Origin: Gracilariopsis chorda
Lineage: Eukaryota > Rhodophyta > Florideophyceae > Gracilariales > Gracilariaceae
DNA length: 64,000 nt
Direction of reading: 5' to 3'
NCBI GenBank assembly: GCA_003194525.1
Contig: NBIV01000142.1
Coordinates: 62,001 to 126,000, forward strand
The notes under the pieces are model-generated. The model did not search any database, was not told the origin of the DNA, and saw nothing but the letters and a program-made list of their open reading frames with translations. A program made the position numbers and the translations under genes. Shown piece after piece: positions 12,141 to 22,556 of the stretch (position 1 is its first letter; every line of letters starts with the position of its first letter).

Positions 12141-14413
12141 CAGTTTATTGTTCTCACTTTCCCAGATGGGTGGGCAGCAGACTACACAAAGTACTATATG
12201 CTTGTCGAAACAATCGGGGCATCTAAGTCCCCTGAGGTAGTATGAGTCACACCTGGTAGGTTTGCCGAAAGAAGCCTGCCGGGCTCGGGGCCGTCTGACT
12301 GCGGAAGCTTTCCAAGTCTTCTCGATTGATTTGTTTTCCAATTCATGTACCGGATGTCGTGGGGAGCGTTGATTGAAAGGGGTGGAGGAGGGTAACCAAG
12401 GTGGGGCAGTAGAGGGAAATCAGAGTCGGCATCCCAGTACGGTGCTGCAACTGCTGCTTTCGTCCCATCTGGTTCCAACTCCAGCTTAACCAAATAGACG
12501 ATCTTCAGCCTTGACGTGGCGGTTTGGCTGCCTTAGCTTAGTTGGACAACGATGTGGCTAGTGCCCTAATGAAGGTCACGAAGCGCCAAGCACTTCTCCA
12601 AAACTTCAGATGCATTGCTTTCCAAGGAAGTGGTCCACGATTTTTGATCTAATACACGACAGAGCTCAGGCACAAGGGGCCATAGCGCATCTGTGCGGAC
12701 TGGGAGCTTTCCAAGGTACCAAAGGACGCCTTGGTGCAATGCCTTACGTGACAACGTGCGAGAGGAGATCAGCGGAGCGAGAGTGGTCCATAACACCGGT
12801 GTGGCACGAGCCCTTCCCATATTCGCTAGATTAAATTCTTCCATATACAACTTCTGCTTCATGACACTCTTGAAAGCAAGTGGATCATCCACATATAACG
12901 GTAATTCCAAGTTTTCCAGCATCGATCATACGGCGGGTATATTCCTGACAGTCAACCAGGGACGAATAGCAAGTGCAACGATTTCAGCGCAGCGAGCGGA
13001 CTGTCCACGTTCCTTGATTGATACCAGATGGCGAAAGCGGAACCTTGCAGCAAGGGCGGCACTATGTACGGCTCAACGCACTTCAAGTGAAGGTACTTTT
13101 GTCAGTGGACGAGAGCGATCGGTGTGGTTGATTCCAACCTTAGCTCCCAGGATCCATGAGTGCACTTCCAATTCCAGCTTCAGCGATGCTTCCAAATTTT
13201 CTGCAGAGATGGGCTGCAATGGGAGGCAGTACTCAAACAGGGGCAGGATCTTGAGCTTCACGATCCTAACCTTGCTGAGTACAGATAGCGGAGCATCCAC
13301 TGTAACTCGTCGAATACGGTATAGCGCGACTCTAGCCGCATTGAGCCTCTCCAAGAGCCTGTGGGCGGCAGGCCCAGAGGTTGGGAACGAGAAACCACGG
13401 TGACCGAAGATGTACTGGACGCCAAGGTACTCTTCTCCAATAAAGAAATCTTCATTAACAGCAGATCTGACTATGTAGGACTTTGAGGCATTCCAATTCA
13501 TTTCCATGATGGATGCCCACGAAGCGCCGCAGCGTAGCTGAGAGGCTAAGGCTGCCTGATCTATAGCAAGCAATAGCACGTCTTCAGCAAAGCAGCTTGT
13601 GGCACTCCTCGGAATTCTGTTGAGGAACTCCAGAAACGTGTCCATGAATATGTTGAAGAGCGTTGGGTTTAGTGGGTCTCCTTGCAGTACACCCAGGACC
13701 ATAACAGCCACAACTCCAGAGACTTGACGTAAAGTCTTGATCCGTACTGGCATCAAACGCGCCGGTAGCATACGAGAAGTGTCATCCGGGAGTCGAGCTG
13801 TACATATATCCAGCAACTTCTCGCGAAGTACTGAGTCATAGGCGCTCTTCAAGTCGAAGAAACCGGCGTTAGAGAATCCATGGCGGAGGGAGTGAGCGGC
13901 AAACGCTGCAGCTAATTCAGTGTTGGAGCGCTGGATAAAGCCCCACTGATTGCGGTGAAAATGGTAGAGCTCCCCAATGCGGTAATGGAGAGCTTTGGAG
14001 ATGACCTTACGCAGAACCAAAAGAAGGGTAATCGTTCTGTAGTTCGAAGGGAGAGTTGGGTCCCTCTTTTTGAAGATAGGAGCCACGAATCCAGAGCGGA
14101 GGATTCGAGGGGCGTATGAGACGCGTCCCACTGCTCTCCAGAGTTCCAATAGTGCCGAGGCGATCAGGTTGGTCTCCAGCCTTAGCACCTCGAGCGGAAT
14201 GAAGTCTGGACCAGGAGCCTTCTTCTTCTTTCCACACGTGATAGCTCGGACAATAAGATCCTTGAAAGAGGGTGATACGTCAAATTTCCCCACCCGAACT
14301 TCTAAGGCTTCTTCAGGTTTAGTAGACTGTAGGTACCTTGTGAAGTCATCTGCGGCGAGTTTCTCAGGCGCAGAAGTATCTTCTACCAGCTCTAGCCTCT
14401 TCAGCTTTGGCAT
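12120..14413 (-). pseudogene. LINE ORF2: reverse transcriptase and C-terminal knuckle
   Basis: The long open part is 13,073-14,413 (446 codons). It shows the LINE RT blocks: KAPGPDFIP near 14,210, PIFKKRDPT, SNYRTITLL, the first catalytic Asp in FFDLKSAYDS near 13,850, and QGDPLNP near 13,670. The YxDD box reads FAED at 13,580-13,591. One catalytic Asp is therefore Glu, which should impair activity. Reading continues with frame changes through 12,566-12,922 to a Cys/His motif (CPDC...H...C) near 12,190-12,240, the usual ORF2 C-terminal knuckle. The RT is in the same frame as the endonuclease and is separated from it only by TAA at 14,450. Confidence 0.88.
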
Positions 14414-14449
14414 TAAGTCATTTGGTGCACCTTTTTCGAGTTCATCCCG

Positions 14450-15466
14450 TTATTGATCCAGCAGCCTGCGGCGATTCCTCCGGAGATTCTGCTTGATAGT
14501 GCGATCAATAGCCTTCACTTGAGCTCTTACGTCGACAGATTTTGGCTTCTTGAGAATTCGATACCTTTCATTAGCTAGAACGTCTCGTTCCCTGGTCCAA
14601 CCAGGTCTGTAACGCGGTGGCTTTGGGGAGAGATTTCCTAACCAAGGCCGCAGGATGTCCGTTGAGAGCTTCATGGTGGCAGCTTCGAGGGAGTCAGGTG
14701 ATTCTGCCTCTTTGAGCTGTGTAATGGCGGACGGTAGATGCTTGGAGTAGGATCTTGCAGCATGTTTTTGTATCCGATGGTTGGATAATAGGGTTTGAGA
14801 TAGCCTATTAACAAGCATGGCGGAGGTGGTCAAAGGGAACGAAGGAATGACCGGTAGGTGGTCTGAAGGCCAAGAACCTCCCAAAGTTTGTGGCATCGAC
14901 TGTGCGAGTCTTCGAACAAGAAACATGTCTACGACACTAGATCCACGGTGCGGAACAAAGGTTGGCGAGAGCGGCACCAGAACCTTGAACTTGGTCTTCA
15001 TTATCCAATTGTAGAGGCGAGTGCCTTGCGGGGTATTCAGCGTGTCCCAGCGACTGTTCCGTGCATTAAAGTCCTCTAGTGTAACATTACCACGAGCGAG
15101 CCTTGTGATGTCGAAGAACAAGTTCTTCATAACTTCGGCCGACGCCTGCGGCTTGATATAAACGGGTACCAGATTGACGGAGTTGAGAGAGCCAGCCAGT
15201 ATCTGGTAAAAGTTGTTGCATATAGAATCAAGTCTCTTGAAAGCGCCATATTCCTTATAGAATACTGCGACGCCCCCACCAAGGCGTAAGCGATTCGGTA
15301 AAGAGTAGGTATCCGTCGAGTCACAGAACAGCCACTCGTCTTCTACGAACCTTCCAGCTAACCAAGTTTCGGTGATGCAGACAAGGTCCGACATATTCAG
15401 CAGCGTCTTAATGCTGCCGAGTTTGGGCGTGATGCACCCATTGATGTTGAAGGCTGTGACGATCAT
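14450..15466 (-). pseudogene. LINE ORF2: APE-type endonuclease domain
   Basis: This is a 338-codon frame with the apurinic endonuclease fold that nicks target DNA for target-primed reverse transcription. It starts MIVTAFNINGC, has the catalytic Glu in CITETWL near residue 34, LEDFNARNSRWD where the family has GDFNAR, VVDMFL, and the terminal SDHLPV His. The Gly-to-Glu change next to the DFN motif is unusual. Its ATG overlaps the ORF1 stop in the tetranucleotide ATGA, a layout used by some LINEs for termination-reinitiation. An in-frame TAA at 14,450 splits it from the RT. Confidence 0.87.
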
Positions 15467-16879
15467 TGGTCGGAGCCGCCAGGGCGTGCCGGCGAGATGT
15501 CGTTAGATGGTGAGTTTTCCTGGCTTCCCGGTTCCGGTTGAGGTGGCTGTGTTCCATAAGAAGCGTCATGAGCCTCGCTGCGAATGGAGGAAGCCGGAGA
15601 GTCTAGCTCGAGGGACTGGTGAGAGTCCTTGAGCCCTTGAGCTTGCCTACAGTACCAAGACTTTGCAGCTGGCGACCTAGAGTGCAGCGCACACCAGTTC
15701 CGGCGTCTATAGCATGACTTGGCGCGCACCTCTTTGTTGGCGGCATTCGACTTTGACCCAGTCGGCTCATAGCTGTAGAGGTGGCGGTGGCGTAGAATAG
15801 CCATTGTTGATACCAGCCTGATCACAAGCAAGGGTTGACATATGACTTCCAATATATTATTACCAATGAAAAAGAGACTAATGACAGCCCACATGGGGAG
15901 TGAAAGAAATAGGGCTTTCCTTAGGGCTCCAAGAGGGCCTCTAGGAACATTTACAAAATATACAGTCAGGAGGCTAGGGCGGGGCTTCTGCTGAGGGCAA
16001 GAGAACTGGGCATCAATTAGGTCCTTCTTTGTTTGGGCATTCTTTGCCTTGGTCTGCTCAGAAATGGTGTCCATTGCAGGCTTAACGGCGATTTCCGCCC
16101 AAGATAGTTTAGCAGAACTGACTGCCTTGGGCGCATAGATCTTACGTTTTAGTGCGCCCTTGTTCGAGTTCTTGTCGGGTACGGGTGGTTCCGAATCCTT
16201 CAAGTGCTCGAGCGGAGGTGTAGCTTCACTGGGCGAGGGTGATTCCATTTTCAGTGAGGTTTCCAGTGGTCCAGTCTTCTCAGCGGATGGAGTCCTGTCG
16301 GGCTTCTTCTTCTCGGGCTTCTTCTTCTTCGTAGAGGTGATGTGGGCTTTTAGGGCTATGATGTCCTCTTGCAGATCTGAGATCGTGTCCATGAACTGAG
16401 CGCACTGCAGTTGCAAAGTCTGGTTCTCGGTCTTGAGTTCAACGTACGACTTCTTCTTGACTCTCACCACAGACTCGAGCTGAAAAATGTCAGGGGTGGG
16501 AAAGCGCGTAGTTGGCGAGTGCGCCTCCGCTTCCTTGCACGGTAAAGTGGGCTGCTTCAGACCATTAAGGTCGGGGGCTTTCTCGGGTGGATACGAGAGT
16601 TTCAGTAGAAGGAAGCTCAAGGGCTTTCGCGCTTGAAGTGGGGTAGAAGGACCCCCCCAGAGAAAGAGCTTTCGGAAGAGCGGCCTGAGGCGCCTCTGAG
16701 TCAGTGGGGACACACGTCTCAGCAAGGAGAGCATCCAGCTTTCCGCAAGTGACTTTGCGCTGGTATATACGGCACTTAGCCATTAAGCGGCCTCTGGAGG
16801 ATCTGTTCAGAGCCAACAAGTTCAGCTTCTTACAATAAGGGCAGCACAATAGAGCCTTCTTCTTCATGAACACTTCCAC
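15463..16879 (-). pseudogene. LINE ORF1: nucleic-acid-binding coiled-coil protein
   Basis: ORF1 begins at an ATG at 16,879 with a Cys-rich motif (CCPYCKKLNLL, then C and C about 25 residues on) that looks like a zinc-binding N-terminus. After a frameshift at the run of seven C (G on the coding strand) near 16,650-16,656, reading continues in the frame ending at 15,463. That frame contains a coiled-coil segment (ELKTENQTLQLQCAQ) near 16,430, a Lys/Pro-rich linker and a Ser/Pro/Gln-rich tail. ORF1 proteins coat LINE RNA. The homopolymer frameshift could be real decay or a sequencing error. Confidence 0.75.
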
Positions 16880-17497
16880 AAAGGCTCTCTTTCTTGTTCG
16901 GGGCGATGGGGCCCCTGAGTCTTCTCAGCCATCAAAGACGATGTGTCCACCATTCGTAGCCATACTTGGAAACGAAAAGGCGGCGGAATAGCCTGGGGAG
17001 ATACGAGATTGCGGGGTACACGCTCAGTGGTTGGCTAGAGCAGTACACGTGGCTGGAAGCTCGCTGGAATGTGGCGGCGGTGGCGGCGAAGACGACGGAG
17101 ACGAACGCAGGCTTGAGGAAGACGGAGCGGATTCCACAAAGAAAACGACAACAGCACCCAGCCAGGAAGCAAATGGAGCGATATAATACGGTACAACGGT
17201 AAAGCGGATCGGTACGCACCGGAAGAGATACTTTGCTGGAGAGGCGCACAAGGTTGACGGGTAGACCGGCGCCCACGAAGGCGTCGAAACGTGGGGTTCG
17301 CGCGGGTAGCGCAAACCCGAAAATCGGTGTAGCGCACGGGCAAGCCGTGCAATGCGCACGGAGGCAGTGTGAGCGGACGCACCGGTAGCAAGATGTCTGG
17401 AACACAACTACCAAAAGTGACCACCGTCTAGGACAGATTTAGGAGGGGAGTTTGGCTGGGGCAGTACATCTTTTACAAGACAACGAAGGTGCCCTTT

Positions 17498-17960
17498 GTT
17501 TCCTACTTCAACGTAAGACAAACTTGCACACGCAAGTTCGTCTAACCTAAGGTCAGAAAACCGAGTTTCATAGCACAACCAGTACCATATGATATAAATC
17601 CTATCGAGAAGATCTACGTGAAGTTCATGAATAGTGCTTTAGAGAGATGGTTTTGGCCATGTTTGCAAGTGTAGCAATATATCCTACGTCCATATGTTCC
17701 GTTTTACACTAGCAAAGAGAGAACATACTCCTCGAGCCTACTACGCGAATAGTTGTAACACCCACGGTACATCTCTAACACGCGATAATCACTTGCTTAC
17801 ACTGAAAGCTTTTATTTTAATCTGGATTTAGCTTCATATACTTGACGTTTTGCCTACCATATGCGCCATGAACACAAAACATTCATAACGCGAAGCACCT
17901 AAGCGACAGATGTACCTTCTAGATCGCTATGACAGTATGCACTTGTCATACGTAGCCAAT
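17498..17960. repeat. Right member of direct repeat pair flanking the LINE
   Basis: This is the partner of 11,650-12,108, in the same orientation, with many scattered substitutions. It abuts the LINE 5' region on one side and a Tc1 remnant on the other. No coding frame is seen in it. Confidence 0.75.
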
Positions 17961-17989
17961 ACTCATTCCTTGTATTTCTAGAATTTGTT

Positions 17990-19010
17990 CACAACCCTTA
18001 GAAATACTGTGTAACTACCTGTATTGATTGTTACATTCGATCTTATTCCAGTTAGTAAAGACAGCAGCTGTCAGCTCATCAAGTGTAGCAAATTGCGTTT
18101 GCAATAATGGGTTTTGCTAGCAGTCCCCATAAGCTCTCAATACTATTTAACTTCAGAAAGCGCGATGGGCAGTCCATGACCGTTACATTTTTGTTACAAA
18201 GTCGATATGTTGTTACCTTGGAAGTGCACATTGCAAAATTGTCTTGTTGAGATTATGAAGCTCAGATCTTATACTTTCTTCATAAATGAGAGCTAATAGT
18301 TCTCCATTGTCTTGATGTACTTTTCTGAGTCTGGATTGCTACCCAAAATGGTTATTGAGCCAATATTTCTTCCTGAAGAAACACCCCAAAATCATCACTC
18401 CACCCTCCCGTTTTTATGCCGATACGTAAAGAAATTTATTTTCCTGACTTCGTAGCAATAACGCGCAAACCAATCTCACCCGTCCACATTTAAGGTCCGT
18501 TTACCTGAATATATAAGTAAAGCTCATTGTGCTGTGGTCTGAGCAGGTCAATCTCGATCCCAAAGAACAGTGTGATGTTTGTGTACAGTTCCAGTATTCT
18601 GGGTTAGTTAGATCTTCTTCAACTGGAAAAATTCTGTTATACACAGTATTTGTTGCACCCAACGTTTCTTTGTTGGGATTTGTAGTGCGATTTTTAGAAA
18701 AGATGCTTTGAATGCCTTTGGAAGCTTCGGGCTGTATATGACTTTGCTCCCTAAGTCATAGTTAAAATTTTCGTTCGTTCGCTTTTTAACTGTGTAGGCG
18801 TTGGGGTTGTTGTGATACCTTCTCACAAAATCTTTGCTGCGTTTTGTCTTATCTGATATTTGGACAACAGACGTTTTGGTCTTATCTGATATCTGAACAA
18901 CAGCCGTTTTGGTCTTATCTGATATTTTAACAACAGACATTTTGGTGATGTAGAAGTTCTCTACTTTTCCTATTCCATGTATGCAAGAGTTTTCTCTCAT
19001 GGAATGGCGG
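17990..19010 (-). pseudogene. Tc1-like transposase remnant
   Basis: The minus strand reads as a Tc1/mariner-family transposase in several frames. The N-terminal frame (18,608-19,000) has a helix-turn-helix region with VRRYHNNPNAY and ends RWVQQIL...FFQLKK, typical of the paired-like DNA-binding half. Further on, KFNVDG-like, YRHKNGRV and HGLPIALSEVK-like stretches match the DDE half between about 18,500 and 18,030, broken by stops and shifts. The first helix carries a threefold 33-bp tandem repeat (18,841-18,938), so the ISDKTK motif appears three times. The copy is dead. Confidence 0.72.
18841..18938. repeat. 33-bp tandem repeat, three units, inside the Tc1 remnant
   Basis: Units at 18,841-18,872 (32 bp), 18,873-18,905 and 18,906-18,938 share TCTTATCTGATAT and ACAACAG. 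On the minus strand they encode repeats of VVQISDKTKT in frame within the transposase N-terminal domain. Confidence 0.85.
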
Positions 19011-19019
19011 TAGAAGATC

Positions 19020-19885
19020 TTTTGTTGATTCTAAGAAAAAAAAAGAAGATCTAGAGACTTTACTGAGTGCAGTAAGAAACAGCTACAAATTCACTACTGC
19101 ACCACACAAGGGTTCGATTAGATATATGGCTAGAAGATTCGGAGCTTGAAGTAATGGTTTTGTTTCTACCTTTTTTTGTAATGGTTCGTTTTACTTAGTA
19201 GTTCTCATGGTGGAACGCATGTAATAACAAACGACCTCTTTGGACTCAAGACTGTACCTCGCTGTAGGTCTGGAGATGAAACAAGTTTAAGAGGCAGCGT
19301 ACGTGCATTGTGGCCACTTTACATCGAGCTGAATGCGTTGTCAGTAGACGTGATCTCTTGTACGCATCGTGTCATCCATACGAGCCTTCCAATCCAAATG
19401 CTGGATATATACGATGGATTTCTCGTGCACAGGCTAGGCTTAGAAGCGCGTTTGGCTTATCTTTCCAATCATCAGGAAAAAGCCGGCCAGAGTTTTACAT
19501 CGAAGAAACACTGGTGTTTCTATTGGCTGCATGTGTGCATGAAGCCAAAAGAGTCAGCTGGAATTGTTCAGCAAAGGGCGCAGCATGCTCGTTTCATGCG
19601 TTTTTGTATCGTTGTGATGATAAGGCAGGTGGTCCCAAAGAATTACATGGATGTGCTTTGGATGGGCATGCAGGTATATGAGTGATTTTGATCGTGCAAC
19701 ATCACGCATGCTATGCTATGTATTACTAACATTCTATCCTCAGCTTATGAAATAAATATCCACATTCAAAATTCATTTCCCAATGATACCAAAACATTGA
19801 GAATATTGATTGCTGGTTTTTTGAAATCATTCTTACATCGAGCGTGGCCGTGGATGTACAAGTGGCACGCTGATGATAGACGGAA
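19020..19885. other. Unassigned stretch with one small open frame
   Basis: A plus-strand frame at about 19,310-19,681 reads smoothly for 120 codons, with Cys- and Arg-rich character (RWISRAQARLR, ETLVFLLAACVHEA). It matches nothing I know, and a second plus frame of similar length overlaps it. I would not call either a gene without transcript evidence. Confidence 0.3.
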
Positions 19886-20432
19886 GTAAAGGTAAGCTGT
19901 TACTCGGATTTGATTTTATCGCCTGTGTGAAGTACTTAAATCAATCTTGGGGTTTTACCCCATTTGGTCTCGTTATACTCACCCGCACGGTGTCAACTAG
20001 AACCGCTGATCTGGCTTACCCCGTGAGTTTGCCCAGTTCTCACTGTTCTTACCATATTGGTTACTCTTTTTGTGGGAGGTGATACCCGTTTGACTCAGTG
20101 TTGAGTTTTGCTGTGCTGGCTAATAAGGAAGATCTCGACTCCCAGGTCGCTTTCGGCTTTCCGCTCGCCCCACCAGTTGTAATTATTGCCCTGATTCATT
20201 TGCCCCTTTTCCCTTTTGGTTCTCCTTGGACCAGTACACCCCTTCCACAGATCTATGCACAACGTTGAACAGATGGTAACCCGATTCTCGGTAACACCTC
20301 CATCGGTATACCCGGAAGCCACATCTTACACCCCAATATCGTGTGGTACGGAGGGCTTCGTTGCTGTGCCTAGCTTGCAAAAGAGCAAGGCTCCAAACAC
20401 CTGGAAAGGATCCCTGGCATAAGAATATTCCT
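19886..20432. repeat. Dispersed repeat family R1, copy 1
   Basis: This matches 28,038-28,590 in the same orientation. Shared landmarks are AAGCTGTTACT near the start, CAGATGGTAACCCG, CGGTATACCCGGAAGCCA and a closing AGAGCAAG...AACACCT...GGAT block. It is non-coding. An LTR or MITE origin is likely; terminal motifs were not resolved. Confidence 0.7.
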
Positions 20433-21326
20433 CCATACCCAGTTTACGTCAAAGTTCTTTCAAGACCTCCGTCGTATTCCCGAGGTTCGAAATATTTTCG
20501 TCACAAAATACCACCCGCTGGGCAATGGCAACTAGAATTATTTAATTCTACGATGCTGAAAGCATTAGATTTCTATGTTACATGTCATCCTAAAGGCTGG
20601 GATCGGTATACTGATGCGAATACGTATGCCAATAATACCCAGGTACAATTACATCGTTTTCAACTTTTGAGTTGGTGCTGTCGCGACGCTCACCCCCAGT
20701 CGTCGCTCTTACTACGAGTGGTGCTCTGGTAAGGCATCATAGGCCTAGCAGGACTTGAAGTCGACTGGTAGACAATTTGATGATAAGTTACAATAAAGAT
20801 GATTTCCACTAGTTGTGTTTCCTGAGAGCTAAGAGGGGCGCCACTTATAGGTCACCTACATTAACATGAAAGGTCATTGGTCCCTTTTCAAGGGTCGTAT
20901 TCACTTAGCACGCGCATGTGCGTGTGTGCTGGCAAACTGAGCGCTTTCGACGGTCAGGGAGTGCTGCCAAAGGCCAAGACCATTGCTTCTGTTCATCACT
21001 CAATTGTCTCTGAAAAGATGAGGTTCGCAATAGGTAGATTGTTAAATAAGAAAGACCGGAACAGAGTGTATGAAAGGCCTAGACGTCAAACACGCCCTGC
21101 TTGTTACGAAAAACCCATTGATTGATCGGATATCTCAGTACACCAGTAGCTAGAAACTTTGTTAAAGCCTTGCAGGGTTTTGGGTTGCTCAACCTATCTG
21201 CTGGGTTCTATTCTCGGCTGATGCGTCAAATACCAGAAATGTCCAATCATTCGTATGATTCTTGTGGGACGTTATCTTTAGTCATGATACGTTTTCTGTC
21301 ATAATGGAGTTCTTGACGAGGGTATC
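20433..21326. other. No recognisable gene
   Basis: The small plus-strand frames here (for example 20,343-20,732 and 20,877-21,125) have no family signature. The second is rich in Lys/Arg near its end but too short to interpret. The stretch lies between repeat R1 and element X1. Confidence 0.4.
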
Positions 21327-21877
21327 TGTGAGTGTCATTTTGCACGAGTAAACGACACCGGACGACGACAGTCCTTCATATGCCCCCTTCTTAGCTAAAA
21401 GAGGACAATAAATGGGTTCGTAGCTCGAGAGTACCAGCACAGGCGTGCAATGCCAATGTAGTGAATAGGGACAAACCATGACAAAGAACCAAGAGGCAAG
21501 GTAGAAAGAAAACCCGGTAGTGACCGCAAAACACAACGAGCGCCAAAGCCCGGGACAATGTAGCAAAGAGACTACACCAGCGGATGACCTACGCGATCAA
21601 AACCTTAGATCTAGCGTAGTGCTGATGACTACTCCCAATATAGCACCACGGCCAACACGTACGACCAAGACTTTAGGTCTAGTACGCGGCCGAAGTGCAC
21701 CGTGCCACAGATGATAAGCCCAAACAAGGGCGGTGTTAGTACAAGTACGTGTCAAGGTGCGGGAGACCAAGCCGCACTAAGTGGAAGGGTAGGTGGGGAT
21801 AAGTGTGGTTGATGGCAGAGAGGAGCCGACTGCTCTAAGAGAAGGTGGGGGTTGCCAAAGAGAGGAGAAATGGTCTG

Positions 21878-21915
21878 GCCCGAGTTGGCTTGGAGGCCAC
21901 CGAACTCGGGCTTTT
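21878..21915 (+). terminator. Hairpin followed by TTTT in X1
   Basis: GCCCGAGTT (21,878-21,886) pairs perfectly with AACTCGGGC (21,903-21,911) and is followed at once by TTTT. The same structure is in X2 at 57,464-57,501, including the loop. It looks like an intrinsic or Pol III-type terminator, but function in a eukaryotic element is inferred, not shown. It could equally be an RNA packaging or stability hairpin. Confidence 0.4.
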
Positions 21916-22060
21916 GTAGACAATCGTTCTATATGAATACCCTCTAGTTTCGCATACTAAGTTTAAGTAACAACCCATAATAACCTGTTATGGGACACAT
22001 CCTTGCCATGACGGACCAGCTTGGCAAAAGGTATTATACCTCTTAGGGTATTTTGTTGTC

Positions 22061-22068
22061 TATATAAT
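22061..22068 (+). promoter_or_regulatory. TATA box of the X1 ORF
   Basis: TATATAAT lies about 53 bp before the ATG at 22,121. X2 has TATATAG at 57,647, 54 bp before its ATG, in otherwise matching sequence. The conserved spacing supports a real core promoter. Confidence 0.6.
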
Positions 22069-22120
22069 ATCTTGTGAAGGCACCAGATAATTCCAGCAAC
22101 ACTGTTCCAGCCACCTCACC

Positions 22121-22528
22121 ATGCCCAGGCCAGACGCAACCGCCATCATTTGCAATATTTCTGAGGATTCCAGTTCCTCTATTCCATACTGTGACCTCGT
22201 CGAGGTGGAAGCCGAAGAAGAAAGTGCGCCGTCACCTTCGTGGACCGCACAGATGGCGACCGAAACACTTCCTGATAATGTTGACGGCTTTGGGTTTTCT
22301 TCATCTTTACTGCTCGAACTAGAGGACATCTTACGTCGTATTCCGGACAAAGAGTAGAAAATGAAAGACGTCCTTACCACTCTGCATGATCTCATATCCC
22401 AAGCGCCAACATTGTATGTGCGCGGACTGATGCATGGGGCAGTATTTGCGTCAAACTGCCATTGCCTGCAGAATCATACTCCTCTTCATTCCTTCCTCCC
22501 CCTTATACACCAGCGTCTTACTAAGTAA
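22121..22528 (+). pseudogene. Small acidic protein of element X (X1 copy, interrupted)
   Basis: It begins with an ATG at the same point in the element as the X2 protein. The start is similar (MPRP..., ISEDSS versus MPKH..., ISDDSS). An acidic Ser/Glu-rich region follows, then a helical tail. A TAG at 22,355 interrupts it, but the frame continues with LYVRGLMHGAVFA. That matches LYIQGILEGMVFV in X2, so the two are homologous over their whole length. Stop at 22,526. The function is unknown. The layout (TATA, short leader, ORF) suggests the element expresses it. I do not recognise the family. Confidence 0.6.
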
Positions 22529-22556
22529 ACACTTCTGCTGTTCCGTGCATATGTTG

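Larger units (their letters stand above)
12110..17440 (-). mobile_element. APE-type LINE (non-LTR retrotransposon)
   Basis: This minus-strand element of about 5.3 kb carries ORF1 (zinc-finger and coiled-coil protein) and ORF2 (APE endonuclease, reverse transcriptase, C-terminal Cys/His knuckle). It ends in a strong stem-loop at 12,116-12,140. The order 5' region, ORF1, ORF2, hairpin is standard for LINEs that recognise their own 3' structure. The copy is nearly complete but disabled by one frameshift in ORF1, a TAA between endonuclease and RT, and altered catalytic residues. The 5' end is not sharp; I place it between the ORF1 start at 16,879 and the repeat at 17,498. Confidence 0.88.

Noticed and set aside
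12693-13403. A 236-codon plus-strand gene opposite the LINE RT
   Set aside because: It is the shadow of the reverse transcriptase frame on the other strand, where the motifs are clear.
19100-19140. A tRNA, suggested by GGGTTCGATTAG
   Set aside because: No acceptor stem or anticodon arm can be folded around it. No tRNA or rRNA was found anywhere in the window.
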